Shown here one piece after another: positions 53,101-61,918 of a stretch of DNA of 64,000 bases. The notes under the pieces are model-generated. The model worked only from the letters and a program-made list of their open reading frames with translations, searched no databases and was not told the DNA's origin. The stretch is from Hydrogenophaga sp. (GTDB lineage Bacteria; Pseudomonadota; Gammaproteobacteria; Burkholderiales; Burkholderiaceae_C): contig JACVCO010000009.1 in the NCBI GenBank assembly GCA_016741995.1, forward strand, positions 27,986-91,985. The letters are read 5' to 3'. The first letter of the stretch is position 1. Each line of letters opens with the position of its first letter. The translations under genes were made by a program, and so were the position numbers.

Positions 53101-53710
53101 CTACCAGAACGCAGGCTACGCGCAGCGGTACCGCGAGGTGGTCGAGCGCGTTCGCGCCGCCGAGGCGCCGCTGGGCAAGACCGCACTCGCCGAGGCGGTG
53201 GCGCGCAACCTGTTCAAGCTCATGGCCTACAAGGACGAGTACGAGGTCGCGCGCCTGCACACCGACCCGGCCTTCCACGACAAGATCGCGGCCCGGTTCG
53301 AGGGCGATTTCTCGCTCAAGGTGCACCTGGCGCCGCCCCTGTTCGCGAAGAAGAACGAGCGTGGCGAGCTGATCAAGCGCCCGTACGGCCCGTTCATGTT
53401 CACCGCCTTCCGCTGGCTGGCCCGGTTCAAGGGGCTGCGCGGCACTGCGCTGGACCTCTTCGGCCGCACCGAGGAGCGGCGCATGGAGCGTGCGCTCATC
53501 GAGCAGTACCGCGCCGACGTCGACACCCTGCTGGGTGGCTTGAGCGCCGAGCGGTACGCGCTGGCGGTGGAACTGGCACGCCTGCCCGAGCAGATCAAGG
53601 GCTTCGGCCACGTGAAGGAGCGCCACGCCAAGGCCGCCGCCGTGCGCCGGGACGCCCTGCTGGCGCGCTGGCGCGACGGCACGGGTGCGCCCCAGCGGCA
53701 GGCGGCCTGA
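50117..53710 (+). CDS. fused indolepyruvate ferredoxin oxidoreductase
   Basis: 1197 residues with the alpha and gamma parts of the archaeal enzyme fused, as is usual in proteobacteria. The N-terminal part begins VTLDDKYALDHGRAFMSG and FVSGYRGSPLGGYDQ (2-oxoacid oxidoreductase fold). A ThDP region includes GCPHNTSTKVPEG and FANLGDGTYFHSG. An iron-sulfur segment at about residues 670-715 carries CEGCGDCGEQSNC with further Cys in CNKDFSCVKGFC. GVGGTGVITIGQLLG marks the gamma domain. It oxidatively decarboxylates aryl- or branched pyruvates to acyl-CoA. AGGAGA is the Shine-Dalgarno. Divergent Lrp regulation is likely. Confidence 0.93.
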   Translation: MNAPLPEHIRQALETVTLDDKYALDHGRAFMSGVQALVKLPMLQRQRDALIGKNTAGFVSGYRGSPLGGYDQALQKAAPYLKQQNIVFQPGVNEELAATALWGTQQLGFAPPGSNRFDGVFGIWYGKGPGVDRCSDVFKHANMAGTSPWGGVIAVAGDDHVAKSSTAAHQSDHIFKACGLPVFFPASVQEILDLGLHAFAMSRFSGVWAGMKTIQEIVESSATTMIDPERVDIVVPEFEMPPGGLHIRWPDHALDQEARLYDHKWYAALAYVRANKLNHNVIAGPNDRFGVIASGKAYNDTRQALIDLGLDDATCRRIGLRLHKVAVVWPLEAQTTREFATGLREILVVEEKRQVIEYQLKEELYNWRPDVRPNVLGKFEEDEGDYSGGEWSRPNPSANTLLRAKADLNPALIARAIAKRLKKLGNIPEDVMARIDAQLAILDAQERSLQTLLTQGVPGAERQPWFCSGCPHNTSTKVPEGSRAMAGIGCHFMSIWMDRATVGFTQMGGEGVPWMGQQPFSKDQHMFANLGDGTYFHSGILAVRQSIAAGVNITYKILYNDAVAMTGGQQVGERPEGHSVVQIAQSMRAEGVKKITIVTDEPEKYAGVSGIPEGIAIQHRDTLDAVQRAFREIAGTTVIIYDQTCATEKRRRRKRGTLAEPNQRVVINELVCEGCGDCGEQSNCLSVEPLETEFGRKRQINQSTCNKDFSCVKGFCPSFVTVEGGQLRKKKGAAKAEWAGGALPHPVLPTLAAEAWGVIVAGVGGTGVITIGQLLGVAAHLEGKGIVTQDAAGLAQKGGATWSHVLIGATQDDIRTTRVSAASADLVIGCDPIVAANKETWQRLRNGRTHVALNSSATPTAAFVKNPDWLSPAQACVDTLVNHLGHEAIGVIDAETVATQLLGDSLYANPLMLGYAWQKGWVPLGLAALTRAIELNAVAVEQNKAAFEWGRRAAHDPQAVLAACGLGQPAAQVIQFKKRDNLDDIVARRVEFLTGYQNAGYAQRYREVVERVRAAEAPLGKTALAEAVARNLFKLMAYKDEYEVARLHTDPAFHDKIAARFEGDFSLKVHLAPPLFAKKNERGELIKRPYGPFMFTAFRWLARFKGLRGTALDLFGRTEERRMERALIEQYRADVDTLLGGLSAERYALAVELARLPEQIKGFGHVKERHAKAAAVRRDALLARWRDGTGAPQRQAA

Positions 53711-53732
53711 GCCGCGGGGAACCCCCCGCGGC
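53711..53732 (+). terminator. stem-loop after the oxidoreductase gene
   Basis: GCCGCGGGG (53711-53719) pairs with CCCCGCGGC (53724-53732) around a 4-base loop, directly after the stop codon. It has no T-run and abuts the yajC -10, so it may act as a terminator or processing hairpin. Confidence 0.5.
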
Positions 53733-53733
53733 A

Positions 53734-53739
53734 TACAAT
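53734..53739 (+). promoter_or_regulatory. candidate -10 box for yajC-secDF
   Basis: TACAAT stands 35 bases before the GTG start of yajC and is followed by CCCGGG. Its -35 position would fall in the preceding hairpin, with no good match. Confidence 0.45.
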
Positions 53740-53773
53740 CCCGGGCTGTTTTTGACTCTGCTGGAGACTGCCC

Positions 53774-54091
53774 GTGTTGATTTCCCCTGCCTACGCCCAA
53801 GCCGCTTCCGGTGGCACCGAGTCCACCCTGCTCGGCTTGCTGCCGCTGGTGCTGATGTTCGTGGTGCTGTACTTCGTGATGATCCGTCCGCAGCTCAAGC
53901 GCCAGAAAGAACACCGCTCCATGATCGAGGCCCTGGCCAAGGGCGACGAGATCGTCAGCGCCGGCGGCATCCTCGGCAAGGTCAGCAAGATCGGTGACAC
54001 CTACATCGGTGTGGAACTTGCCGACGGCCTGGAGGTTCAGATGCAGCGCACCGCTGTCGTCCAGGTTCTGCCCAAAGGCACGGTGAAATAA
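53774..54091 (+). CDS. yajC: preprotein translocase subunit YajC
   Basis: 105 residues starting with GTG at 53774, preceded by GGAGA. One transmembrane helix (LLGLLPLVLMFVVLYFVMI) and the family motif RPQLKRQKEHRSMIEALAKGDEIVSAGG follow. YajC binds SecDF at the Sec translocon. It lies upstream of secD and secF in the normal order. Confidence 0.96.
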   Translation: MLISPAYAQAASGGTESTLLGLLPLVLMFVVLYFVMIRPQLKRQKEHRSMIEALAKGDEIVSAGGILGKVSKIGDTYIGVELADGLEVQMQRTAVVQVLPKGTVK

Positions 54092-54104
54092 AGCTCACCC
54101 CCGC

Positions 54105-54127
54105 ACGGGCCGGCTCTGCCGGCCCGT
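54105..54127 (+). terminator. perfect stem-loop after yajC
   Basis: ACGGGCCGG (54105-54113) and CCGGCCCGT (54119-54127) flank a 5-base loop CTCTG, 14 bases after the yajC stop. It is followed by TTCCCCCC, not a T-run, so read-through into secD is likely and the hairpin may only attenuate. Confidence 0.5.
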
Positions 54128-54129
54128 TC

Positions 54130-54181
54130 CCCCCTCAAGGGGGCAACGCGGACGGACCGGCGGAGCCGGATCCGTCGCGTT
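54130..54181. repeat. intergenic palindromic element between yajC and secD
   Basis: CCCCC-TCAA-GGGGG (54130-54143) is followed by an imperfect 17-base inverted repeat (54145-54161 against 54165-54181, loop GGA). GC-rich palindromes of this general kind, with ...GCGGAGCCGG..., are recalled as dispersed intergenic elements in Comamonadaceae. Only one copy is visible here. Confidence 0.4.
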
Positions 54182-54212
54182 CTCGATTCAAGTCCCTCGC
54201 GCCGGATACGCC

Positions 54213-56096
54213 ATGAACCGATACCCGTTGTGGAAGTACGCGATCATCCTGGTCGCCCTGTTGATTGGCGCGATCTACGCACTGCCCAACCTGTTCGGTG
54301 AGGCACCGGCGGTGCAGGTGTCGGCCGCCAAGGCCACGGTGCGTGTCGATACCGGCACGGTGACCCGCGTCGAGCAGGCACTCTCGGCTGCCTCGATCAC
54401 CCCGTCGGCGTTGTCGCTCGAAGGCACGTCGGTGCGCGCCCGCTTCGAAGACACCGACACCCAGCTCAAGGCACGCGACGCGATCGATCGGGCGCTCAAC
54501 ACGGACCCGACCGACCCGGGCCATGTGGTGGCACTCAACCTGGTGCCACGCACCCCGGGCTGGCTGGCCGCGCTCGGCGCGCGCCCCATGTACCTCGGCC
54601 TTGATCTGCGCGGTGGCGTGCACTTCATGCTGCAGGTCGACATGCGTGCGGCGCTCGAGCGCCGCGCCGACGTGCTGGCCGGCGATCTGCGCACCGCCAT
54701 GCGCGAGAGGAACATCCGCCACGGCGGCATTGCGCGCAACGGCCAGACCATCGAACTGCGCGTGCGCGACGAATCCACGCGCAACGCCGTGACGGACCTG
54801 GTGCGAGCCCAGTTCGCCGAGCTGCAGCTGGCCGAAACGCCGGACGGCAACGACATCCGCATCACCGCCAGCATCCGTCCCGAATCCGCGCGCGCGGTGC
54901 AGGACCAGGCGCTCAAACAGAACATCACCACGCTGCACAACCGCATCAACGAACTCGGCGTGGCCGAGCCGGTGATCCAGCAGCAGGGGGCCGATCGCAT
55001 CGTCGTGCAGTTGCCCGGCGTGCAGGACACGGCCAAGGCCAAGGACATCCTGGGCCGCACCGCCACGCTGGAGGTGCGCCTGGTTGACGAGAGCACCGAG
55101 GCCGCCGCGGCCGAACGTGGCACCGGCCCGGTGCCCTTCGGCTCCGAACGCTACCTGGAGCGCAGCGGCCGCGCGGTCATCGTCAAGCGCGAGGTGCTGC
55201 TCACCGGTGAGAACCTCACCGACGCGCAGGCCGGCTTCGACGGCCAGACGCAGGAGCCCGCGGTGCACCTCACGCTCGACGGCAAAGGCTCACGCATCTT
55301 CCGCGACGTGACCCGCGAGAACGTGGGCAAGCGCATGGCCATCATCCTGTTCGAGAAGGGCAAGGGCGAGGTCGTCACGGCACCCGTGATCCGCACCGAG
55401 ATCGGTGGCGGCCGGGTGCAGATCTCTGGCGCCATGACCACCATGGAAGCCAACGACACCGCGCTGCTGCTGCGCGCGGGCTCGCTCGCGGCGCCGATGG
55501 AGATCATCGAAGAGCGCACCATCGGCCCAAGCCTGGGCGCCGAGAACATCTCCAAGGGCTTCCACAGCGTGACCTGGGGCTTCGTCGTCGTGGCCGTGTT
55601 CATGTGCGCCTACTACATGCTGTTCGGCGTGTTCTCGGCCGTCGCCCTGGGCTTCAACGTGTTGCTGCTGATCGCGGTGCTGTCCATGCTGCAGGCCACG
55701 CTCACCTTGCCCGGCATGGCGGCCATGGCGCTGGCGCTGGGCATGGCCATCGACGCGAACGTGCTGATCAACGAACGGGTGCGTGAGGAATTGCGGCGCG
55801 GGGCAGCGCCACAGACAGCGATCAACGCCGGCTACGACAGCGCCTGGGCCACCATCCTGGACTCCAACATCACCTCGCTCATCGCCGGCGTGGCGCTGCT
55901 GCTGTTCGGCTCCGGGCCGGTGCGCGGCTTCGCCGTGGTGCACTGCCTGGGCATCCTCACCAGCATCTTCTCGGCGGTGTTCTTCTCGCGCGGCATCGTC
56001 AACCTCTGGTACGGCCGCCAGAAGAAGCTCAAAACCCTTTCCATCGGCACCGTGTGGCGCCCGGGCAGCACGCCCGCCGTGCCCAAGGCCGATTGA
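54213..56096 (+). CDS. secD: protein translocase subunit SecD
   Basis: 627 residues. An N-terminal helix (YAIILVALLIGAIYALPNLFG) is followed by a large periplasmic domain with LGLDLRGGVHFML, and a C-terminal set of five helices with AMALALGMAIDANVLINERVREE and FGSGPVRGFAV. It uses the proton-motive force with SecF to pull proteins through SecYEG. The yajC-secD-secF order and 18-base gap to secF support one operon. Confidence 0.97.
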   Translation: MNRYPLWKYAIILVALLIGAIYALPNLFGEAPAVQVSAAKATVRVDTGTVTRVEQALSAASITPSALSLEGTSVRARFEDTDTQLKARDAIDRALNTDPTDPGHVVALNLVPRTPGWLAALGARPMYLGLDLRGGVHFMLQVDMRAALERRADVLAGDLRTAMRERNIRHGGIARNGQTIELRVRDESTRNAVTDLVRAQFAELQLAETPDGNDIRITASIRPESARAVQDQALKQNITTLHNRINELGVAEPVIQQQGADRIVVQLPGVQDTAKAKDILGRTATLEVRLVDESTEAAAAERGTGPVPFGSERYLERSGRAVIVKREVLLTGENLTDAQAGFDGQTQEPAVHLTLDGKGSRIFRDVTRENVGKRMAIILFEKGKGEVVTAPVIRTEIGGGRVQISGAMTTMEANDTALLLRAGSLAAPMEIIEERTIGPSLGAENISKGFHSVTWGFVVVAVFMCAYYMLFGVFSAVALGFNVLLLIAVLSMLQATLTLPGMAAMALALGMAIDANVLINERVREELRRGAAPQTAINAGYDSAWATILDSNITSLIAGVALLLFGSGPVRGFAVVHCLGILTSIFSAVFFSRGIVNLWYGRQKKLKTLSIGTVWRPGSTPAVPKAD

Positions 56097-56114
56097 TCCT
56101 GCCCGGAGCCCACG

Positions 56115-57065
56115 ATGGAATTCTTCCGCATCCGCCGCGACATCCCGTTCATGAAGCACGCCATCGTGCTCAACGCGATTTCGTTCCTCACCTTTGCGCT
56201 GGCGGTCTTCTTTCTGGTGACGCGCGGTCTTCACCTGTCGGTGGAGTTCACCGGCGGCACGGTGGTCGAGGTTGCCTATGAGCAGCCGGCCGATCTCGGG
56301 GCGGTGCGCCGTGTGGTCGAGGGGCTGGGCTATCTGGAAGTGCCGGTGCAGAACTTCGGCAGCTCGCGCGACGTGATGATGCGCCTGCCCGCCATCGAAG
56401 GTCAGACCTCGGGCCAACAGGCCGAGCGCCTGTTCGACGCCCTCAAGGCCCAGAACCCGGCCGTCACACTCAGCCGCACGGAGTTCGTCGGTCCGCAGGT
56501 GGGCGAAGAACTGGTGCACAACGGCTTGATCGCGCTCGGCCTGGTGATCTTCGGGATCATGGTCTACCTCGCCTTCCGGTTCGAATGGAAGTACGCGGTT
56601 TCGGCCATCGTCGCCAACCTGCACGACGTGGTCATCATCCTGGGCTTCTTCGCCTTCTTCCAGTGGGAGTTTTCGCTGGCGGTGCTGGCCGCCACGCTGG
56701 CGGTGCTGGGCTACTCGGTCAACGAATCGGTGATCATCTTCGACCGCATTCGCGAGAGCTTCCGGCGCCAGCGCAAGATGACCCCGCAGCAGGTGATCGA
56801 CCACGCCATCACCACCACCATCAGCCGCACCATCATCACCCACGGCTCCACCCAGGCCATGGTGCTGGCCATGCTGATCTTCGGTGGGCCCACGCTGTTC
56901 TATTTCTCGCTCGCGCTCACGATCGGCATCTGCTTCGGCATCTACTCCTCCGTCTTTGTCGCCGCCGCGACGGCCATGTGGCTGGGCATCAGGCGCGAGG
57001 ACCTGATCAAGCCCGCCAAGACGGAAGGCGATCCCGACGACCCCAACGCGGGCGCCGTGGTGTAG
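56115..57065 (+). CDS. secF: protein translocase subunit SecF
   Basis: 316 residues with six transmembrane helices. VEFTGGTVVEVAYEQ is the SecF counterpart of the periplasmic motif; LAVLGYSVNESVIIFDRIRES and TISRTIITHGSTQAM are conserved. It forms the SecDF complex that completes protein export. It ends 82 bases before the DUF1631 gene. Confidence 0.97.
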   Translation: MEFFRIRRDIPFMKHAIVLNAISFLTFALAVFFLVTRGLHLSVEFTGGTVVEVAYEQPADLGAVRRVVEGLGYLEVPVQNFGSSRDVMMRLPAIEGQTSGQQAERLFDALKAQNPAVTLSRTEFVGPQVGEELVHNGLIALGLVIFGIMVYLAFRFEWKYAVSAIVANLHDVVIILGFFAFFQWEFSLAVLAATLAVLGYSVNESVIIFDRIRESFRRQRKMTPQQVIDHAITTTISRTIITHGSTQAMVLAMLIFGGPTLFYFSLALTIGICFGIYSSVFVAAATAMWLGIRREDLIKPAKTEGDPDDPNAGAVV

Positions 57066-57147
57066 TTGCCATAGCGACCCACCCTGAGGGGGACAACCCG
57101 GGGCCGAACCGGGCTGGAACGAGGGGTCTTCGTGTCATACTGCCCGG

Positions 57148-59565
57148 ATGGTGTCCCCCGCCCCCGCAAACGGCTTTGCCCTGGCCCAGCAAGCGCGCGA
57201 GCGCTTCGTGCTTCACATCGGGCGAACCCTGCCGGAACTGGTCAAGGTCATTGACCAACGCCTCACCGCCCTGCTCGACCAGAGCGGCACCATGGCCGAT
57301 ATCCAGTTGCGTCGCGACACCTGGGGGGCGTTCAAGAAGCGACACAACCTCTGGGTGGAAGACTCCCGCACCGCGCTCAAGAAGCACCTCGCCGCGCGCG
57401 CCGGCCTGACCGAGCCGGCCAGCGTTTCCGGGCAACTGGAGCTGGTGGCCGAAGGCGCCATCGATGACCAGATTCTTGCCTCCCGCATGGCCATGCGGGT
57501 GCTGGACAAGACCTCCACCGAACTCAACGAGCTGCGCCTGCGCATCCAGTTCCTCGAGCGTCGCACCGAGATGTCCAAGAGCGACATCCTGCTGCCCGAC
57601 GTGCTCGCCCGCCTGCTGGTGGACCAATGGAAGGCGTCCGGCCTCGAACGCGATGGCCTCTCCCTGGTGCAGGACCACATTGCACCCCTGCTCGCGGCCA
57701 TGCTGCTGGATGGCTACAAATCCGCCAACGGCCACCTGATCGCCAACGGCGTGATGGAGAAGATCGACCTGCAGGCGCTGGTCAAGCGCAACCCCACGTC
57801 CAGCACCGCGCCGGCGACCATGCCGGTTCGCGCCGAAGGCAATCCGTCGCAGGCCCACGCGCCGTTCCGGCGTGTTCAGGAGTCTGGCCGTGGTGGCGCC
57901 GGTGTCGGGCAAGGCAGTGGGGCCGGTCAGCGCGCCAGCGGGTATGGCAGCGGTTACGGGGCGGGCGGGGCCGCGGGCTCGGTCCACAGCGGCCGCGGCA
58001 ACCCGTCTTCGGGTGGGGGCGTGCACGAGGAAACCCGCATGCTCACCGGTACCTCGCCCCTGGCGCGCGCGCGCATGCGGGCGCAGGGCGTGGTCGGGCG
58101 CTTGCGACGGATGCTCGTGGACCGTGTGGGTCCCGAGTTCGAGGCCACCGAGATCCTGCCGCCATCGCCGGGGTTGCAGCAGGCCATGATGCGCCAGGTG
58201 TCCTACCCCAGCACCGGTGCCGGCCTGGCGGCGGCCACAGGGGCGGGTGGCGGCTACGCCGATGCCAGCACCGTGGAGCGCACCGCCCGGGTGCTGCGCG
58301 AGCGCACCCAGGAACTCAAGCAGGCCGCCGCCACGCCAACCGAGAAGGCCACGATCGAGGTGGTGGCGCTGATGTTTCAGGCCATCCTGGCCGAGGAACG
58401 CATCCCACCCAGCATCCGCGTGTGGTTTGCGCGATTGCAGATCCCGGTGTTGCGGGTGGCGCTGGCCGAGCCCGAGTTCTTCAGCGCCTTGCAGCACCCG
58501 GCGCGCCGGTTGATCGACCGCATGGGGTCGTGCGTGATGGGCTTCGAGTCCAACGTGGGCTCTGCTGCGCTCGAGGCCGAGATCAAGCGCGTGGTGCAGG
58601 TCATCGAGCAATACCCCGAAACCGGCCGCCGTGTGTTCCAGCTCGTCTATGACGAGTTCCAGAAGTTCCTCTCCACGTACCTCAGCGAGCAGAGCAGCGC
58701 GAGCCGCTTCGTCAGCGTGGCCCAGCAGGTCGAGCAGAAGGAAACGCTCTCGGTGCAATACACCATCGAACTGCGCAAGCTGCTCGACGACGTGCCGGTG
58801 CGGGCCGAGGTGCGCGATTTCATGTTCAAGGTGTGGGTCGATGTGCTGGCCGTGGCGAGTGTGAAACACGGCATCAAGAGTGCCGAGACACAAGCCCTCA
58901 AGCAGGCCGCGACCGATCTGCTCTGGGCCGCCAGTGCCAAGCCCAACCGCGAGGACCGCGCGCGCGTGATCCAGCAACTGCCGGGCATCCTGCAGCAGCT
59001 GCGCAAGGGCATGAGCCTGCTGGGTTTCCCGCAGGCCCTGCAGGATCAGCACATCAAGACCGTGAGCGACACCCTGGCCGACGCCTTCATGTCGCGCACC
59101 GAAGCCATCGAACAGAGCCAGCTGGATTCGCTGGCCAAGCGCCTGGCCAACCTCGAGGACTACCTGCCCGAAGGTGGTGTGGGCGACTTCGACCTCAACT
59201 CGGAAAGCATCGAGCTCATCACGGGTGTCGACGCCAGCAACATCGAGGTCATCAACCAGGGCGGCAGCCAGCCCAACGAAGCCATGCGCGGCTGGGCGGC
59301 CGAGCTGCAGATCGGCGCCTGGTTCGGGTTGGACCACAACGGCAAGCTGGGCAGTGTGCAACTGGCCTGGCGCAGCCAGCATGGGCAGCTCTATCTGTTC
59401 GTGAGCAACGGGGGGCGCTGCTTCCTCATGCAGGCTGCGCGTGTGGCGGCCTATCTGCAGGCCGGCCTGCTGGTGCCGAGCGAAGAGGAAGCACTCACCG
59501 TGCGTGCCACGCGCGAGGCGCTGGCCAAGCTCGACGCCAACCCCGAACGCTTGCTGGCGGCCTGA
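57148..59565 (+). CDS. DUF1631 family protein
   Basis: 805 residues, largely alpha-helical and polar without a signal or membrane helix, so probably cytoplasmic. A glycine/serine-rich low-complexity stretch (about residues 245-290, GRGGAGVGQGSGAGQRASGY) splits the protein. The C-terminal region ends ISxGxxxWFGLDHNGKLG-like (IGAWFGLDHNGKL), RSQHGQLYLFVSNGGRCFLM, then PSEEEALTVRATREAL, the pattern of the DUF1631 family common in beta- and gammaproteobacteria. The end resembles a PilZ-like fold, so c-di-GMP binding is possible but unproven. Confidence 0.82.
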   Translation: MVSPAPANGFALAQQARERFVLHIGRTLPELVKVIDQRLTALLDQSGTMADIQLRRDTWGAFKKRHNLWVEDSRTALKKHLAARAGLTEPASVSGQLELVAEGAIDDQILASRMAMRVLDKTSTELNELRLRIQFLERRTEMSKSDILLPDVLARLLVDQWKASGLERDGLSLVQDHIAPLLAAMLLDGYKSANGHLIANGVMEKIDLQALVKRNPTSSTAPATMPVRAEGNPSQAHAPFRRVQESGRGGAGVGQGSGAGQRASGYGSGYGAGGAAGSVHSGRGNPSSGGGVHEETRMLTGTSPLARARMRAQGVVGRLRRMLVDRVGPEFEATEILPPSPGLQQAMMRQVSYPSTGAGLAAATGAGGGYADASTVERTARVLRERTQELKQAAATPTEKATIEVVALMFQAILAEERIPPSIRVWFARLQIPVLRVALAEPEFFSALQHPARRLIDRMGSCVMGFESNVGSAALEAEIKRVVQVIEQYPETGRRVFQLVYDEFQKFLSTYLSEQSSASRFVSVAQQVEQKETLSVQYTIELRKLLDDVPVRAEVRDFMFKVWVDVLAVASVKHGIKSAETQALKQAATDLLWAASAKPNREDRARVIQQLPGILQQLRKGMSLLGFPQALQDQHIKTVSDTLADAFMSRTEAIEQSQLDSLAKRLANLEDYLPEGGVGDFDLNSESIELITGVDASNIEVINQGGSQPNEAMRGWAAELQIGAWFGLDHNGKLGSVQLAWRSQHGQLYLFVSNGGRCFLMQAARVAAYLQAGLLVPSEEEALTVRATREALAKLDANPERLLAA

Positions 59566-59577
59566 AGCCAGCGGCCG

Positions 59578-60681
59578 TCAGACCGCGGCCACGCGTTGCA
59601 GCAGGCCGCCGGGCAGGCGCGCCACCCGGCCTTCCAGCTCCAGTTCCAGCAGCTGCGCCTGCAGCCGGGCGGTGTCGATGCCGGTGCGGGCCAGCAGCGT
59701 GTCCAGGCCGACCGGGTCGTGTCCCAGGGCGTTCATCAAGGCGTCACCGGGTTGGGCGGCTTGCGGGGCCTGTGCGCCGGTTGGCGCCGTGATGGGAAGG
59801 GACAGGCGCAACTCTTCGAGCACATCCTGGGCCGACTCGACCAGCTTGGCTCCCTGGCGGATCAGGGCGTGGCAACCCCGCGCCTGCGTCGAGTGGATGG
59901 AGCCGGGGATCGCGAACACCTCGCGACCCTGCTCGCTCGCGAGCCGCGCGGTGATCAGCGAACCCGATTGCAGCGCCGCCTCCACTACCAGGGTGCCCAC
60001 CGACAACCCGGCGATCAACCGGTTGCGTTGCGGGAAGTTCTGCGCGAGCGGAGGGGTGCCCAGCGCGTATTCGCTGACCATGGCGCCCTGGGCGACGATG
60101 CGGTGCGCCAGTTCGCGGTGGCGACTCGGGTAGACACGGTCCAGCCCGGTGCCGACCATGGCCAGCGTGAACCCGCCGCCCGCCAGCGCGCCCGTGTGGG
60201 CCGCACCGTCCACACCCAGGGCCAGGCCGGACACGATGCACAGCCCGGCTTCCGACAGCGCCTGGGCAAACGCGTGGGCGTTCTGCGTGCCCTGTGCGGT
60301 GGGGTTGCGGCTGCCAACCACCGCCAGGCGCCGGGGGTGTGCCAGTGCATCCAGGCGGCCGTGCACGAACAGCGCAAGTGGTGGGTCTGCCGCCTCGAGC
60401 AGTTCCGCGGGGTAGCGCGGGTCGCCGAGCACCAGCAGGTGGCGATCATGGCCCGTGTCGAGCCACCGTTCGTGCGCATCGACCACGGTGTCGAAGCCGT
60501 CGAGGGGTGTGCCCATGGTCGCCGCCAGGGCCGGGCCGACGACGGCCGCCCATGCCGCCTCGGACCCACCCCACACCGCCTCGGGCAGGCCGAAGCGGGC
60601 GAGCAGTTGCCGTGCCGACGTGCGGCCCAGCCCAGGCGTCAGGAGCAGCCGCAACCAAGCGGCCAGCTCGTCACGCTGCAT
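59578..60681 (-). CDS. dprA: DNA-processing protein DprA
   Basis: 367 residues. The Rossmann-like core shows LAVVGSRNPTAQGTQNA, IVSGLALGVDGAAHTGAL, TLAMVGTGLDRVYPSRHREL, FPQRNRLIAGLS and FAIPGSIHSTQARGCHALI. A winged-helix region at the C-terminus (about 300-367) is typical of the longer proteobacterial proteins. DprA loads RecA onto incoming single-stranded DNA in transformation. Converges with DUF1631; the LysM gene lies 5 bases upstream. Confidence 0.95.
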   Translation of the reverse strand: MQRDELAAWLRLLLTPGLGRTSARQLLARFGLPEAVWGGSEAAWAAVVGPALAATMGTPLDGFDTVVDAHERWLDTGHDRHLLVLGDPRYPAELLEAADPPLALFVHGRLDALAHPRRLAVVGSRNPTAQGTQNAHAFAQALSEAGLCIVSGLALGVDGAAHTGALAGGGFTLAMVGTGLDRVYPSRHRELAHRIVAQGAMVSEYALGTPPLAQNFPQRNRLIAGLSVGTLVVEAALQSGSLITARLASEQGREVFAIPGSIHSTQARGCHALIRQGAKLVESAQDVLEELRLSLPITAPTGAQAPQAAQPGDALMNALGHDPVGLDTLLARTGIDTARLQAQLLELELEGRVARLPGGLLQRVAAV

Positions 60682-60685
60682 GCGG

Positions 60686-61918
60686 TCAGGGATTGACGAA
60701 GCGATCGCCGACGCGCACGCCTTCGGCGATGTCGAGCACGATGGCGTAGGACACGCGGTCGAAGGTGCGGAACACCATCATCAGGCCGTTGCGCTCGCCG
60801 GGCAGGCGCAGATTCGGGCGTGCGCTGTCGGTGGTGTCGGTCACGATATTGCTCTCGCGCAGCACCGCCAGGACGTGACCCGGCTCGAGGCCGTGGCGTT
60901 GGCCACGATTGATGGAGACGATGGTGTTCTGCGCCGCGTAGGTGACCGCATTGCCGTAAGCCGAAACCACCTGTCCTTCTTGCGGACTTTGCGGCGCGCG
61001 CGGCACGAAGTTGGCGAACGAGCGCGGCGGCTCCGGCATCAACCGGTCGCCCACGCGGACCTCTTCCTTGGCCGCGGTGATGTCCAGGCTGGCGGGCACG
61101 ATCTCGCTGATCTTCTCGCCCGCGGCGTTGGTTCCATCGCGTCGGGTTTCGCTGCGCACGACGTTGGCTTTGCCAAGGTAGTGCGCTTCGTAGCCCAGGA
61201 CTTCGTTGGTGGTCGGGTCGCGCAGCGGGGTGGCGTTGCGGAACAGGCGAAAGCCGATCGAGCGGCCGTCGGTCACGGTCAGGGGGGGCGCGTCCGGCGT
61301 CTCGGTGGACAGGGCGCGTGCGTAGGCGCGGTCGCCGCGGCTGAGCAGCACTCGGCCCTCCTGGGCGGCCACGATGCGCGGTGCGCGGTTGAGGGTGTCT
61401 TCATCGAGGACGATCGCTTCGGTGAGGAAGGCCTCAATCGTCTGCAGCGAGATCGGCGGAATGGCGCTGTCGGCCAGCGACTCGTAGCGCGTGCGCGGCG
61501 ACACCTTCACGGTGCCCGTGTCGTCGCCGCCGCCGGGGCGCGTGCTGAGGATGGCGCGGCCGTTGGCCTTGATCAGGTAGAGCACCTGCCCAGGGTAGAT
61601 GCGGTGCGGGTTCTTGATCTCGTCGAGGTTCATGCCCCAGAGTTCGGGCCAGCGCCAGGGGCTGCGCAGGAAGATGCCCGAGATGCCCCAGAGCGTGTCA
61701 CCCGGTTTTACGGTGTGCGAATCGGGGGCGTTGGGTGCGAGTTCTGACAACGGCACACCGGCTTGCGCGACCTGGCCGGCCGTGGCGCGTTGGCCTGGGG
61801 TGACGGGATAGCGCTGTTCGGCCGGGATCGGACCGCTCTGGGCCAAGGCCATTTGCGCGGTGCACACGCAGGCCGCGGCCGCAGCGATGGAAGAAATCAG
61901 GCGGGAGGTCGATGGCAT
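60686..61918 (-). CDS. secreted LysM domain protein
   Basis: 410 residues. ATG 61918 gives a signal peptide (ACVCTAQMALAQ). A LysM domain at about residues 66-115 reads SHTVKPGDTLWGISGIFL, with RIYPGQVLYL at its end, so it probably binds peptidoglycan. The rest is a beta-rich region repeated in pairs (YEAHYLGKANVVRSE, GDRLMPEPP) seen in the LysM proteins that sit upstream of dprA in Burkholderiales. An upstream in-frame extension has no signal peptide and was rejected. Confidence 0.9.
   Translation of the reverse strand: MPSTSRLISSIAAAAACVCTAQMALAQSGPIPAEQRYPVTPGQRATAGQVAQAGVPLSELAPNAPDSHTVKPGDTLWGISGIFLRSPWRWPELWGMNLDEIKNPHRIYPGQVLYLIKANGRAILSTRPGGGDDTGTVKVSPRTRYESLADSAIPPISLQTIEAFLTEAIVLDEDTLNRAPRIVAAQEGRVLLSRGDRAYARALSTETPDAPPLTVTDGRSIGFRLFRNATPLRDPTTNEVLGYEAHYLGKANVVRSETRRDGTNAAGEKISEIVPASLDITAAKEEVRVGDRLMPEPPRSFANFVPRAPQSPQEGQVVSAYGNAVTYAAQNTIVSINRGQRHGLEPGHVLAVLRESNIVTDTTDSARPNLRLPGERNGLMMVFRTFDRVSYAIVLDIAEGVRVGDRFVNP

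Noticed and set aside
50093..53914. A 1273-codon minus-strand open frame opposite the indolepyruvate oxidoreductase
   Set aside because: The plus-strand protein is clearly real with cofactor motifs. The opposite frame is His/Gln/Leu-rich without domains, as expected from codon-position bias.
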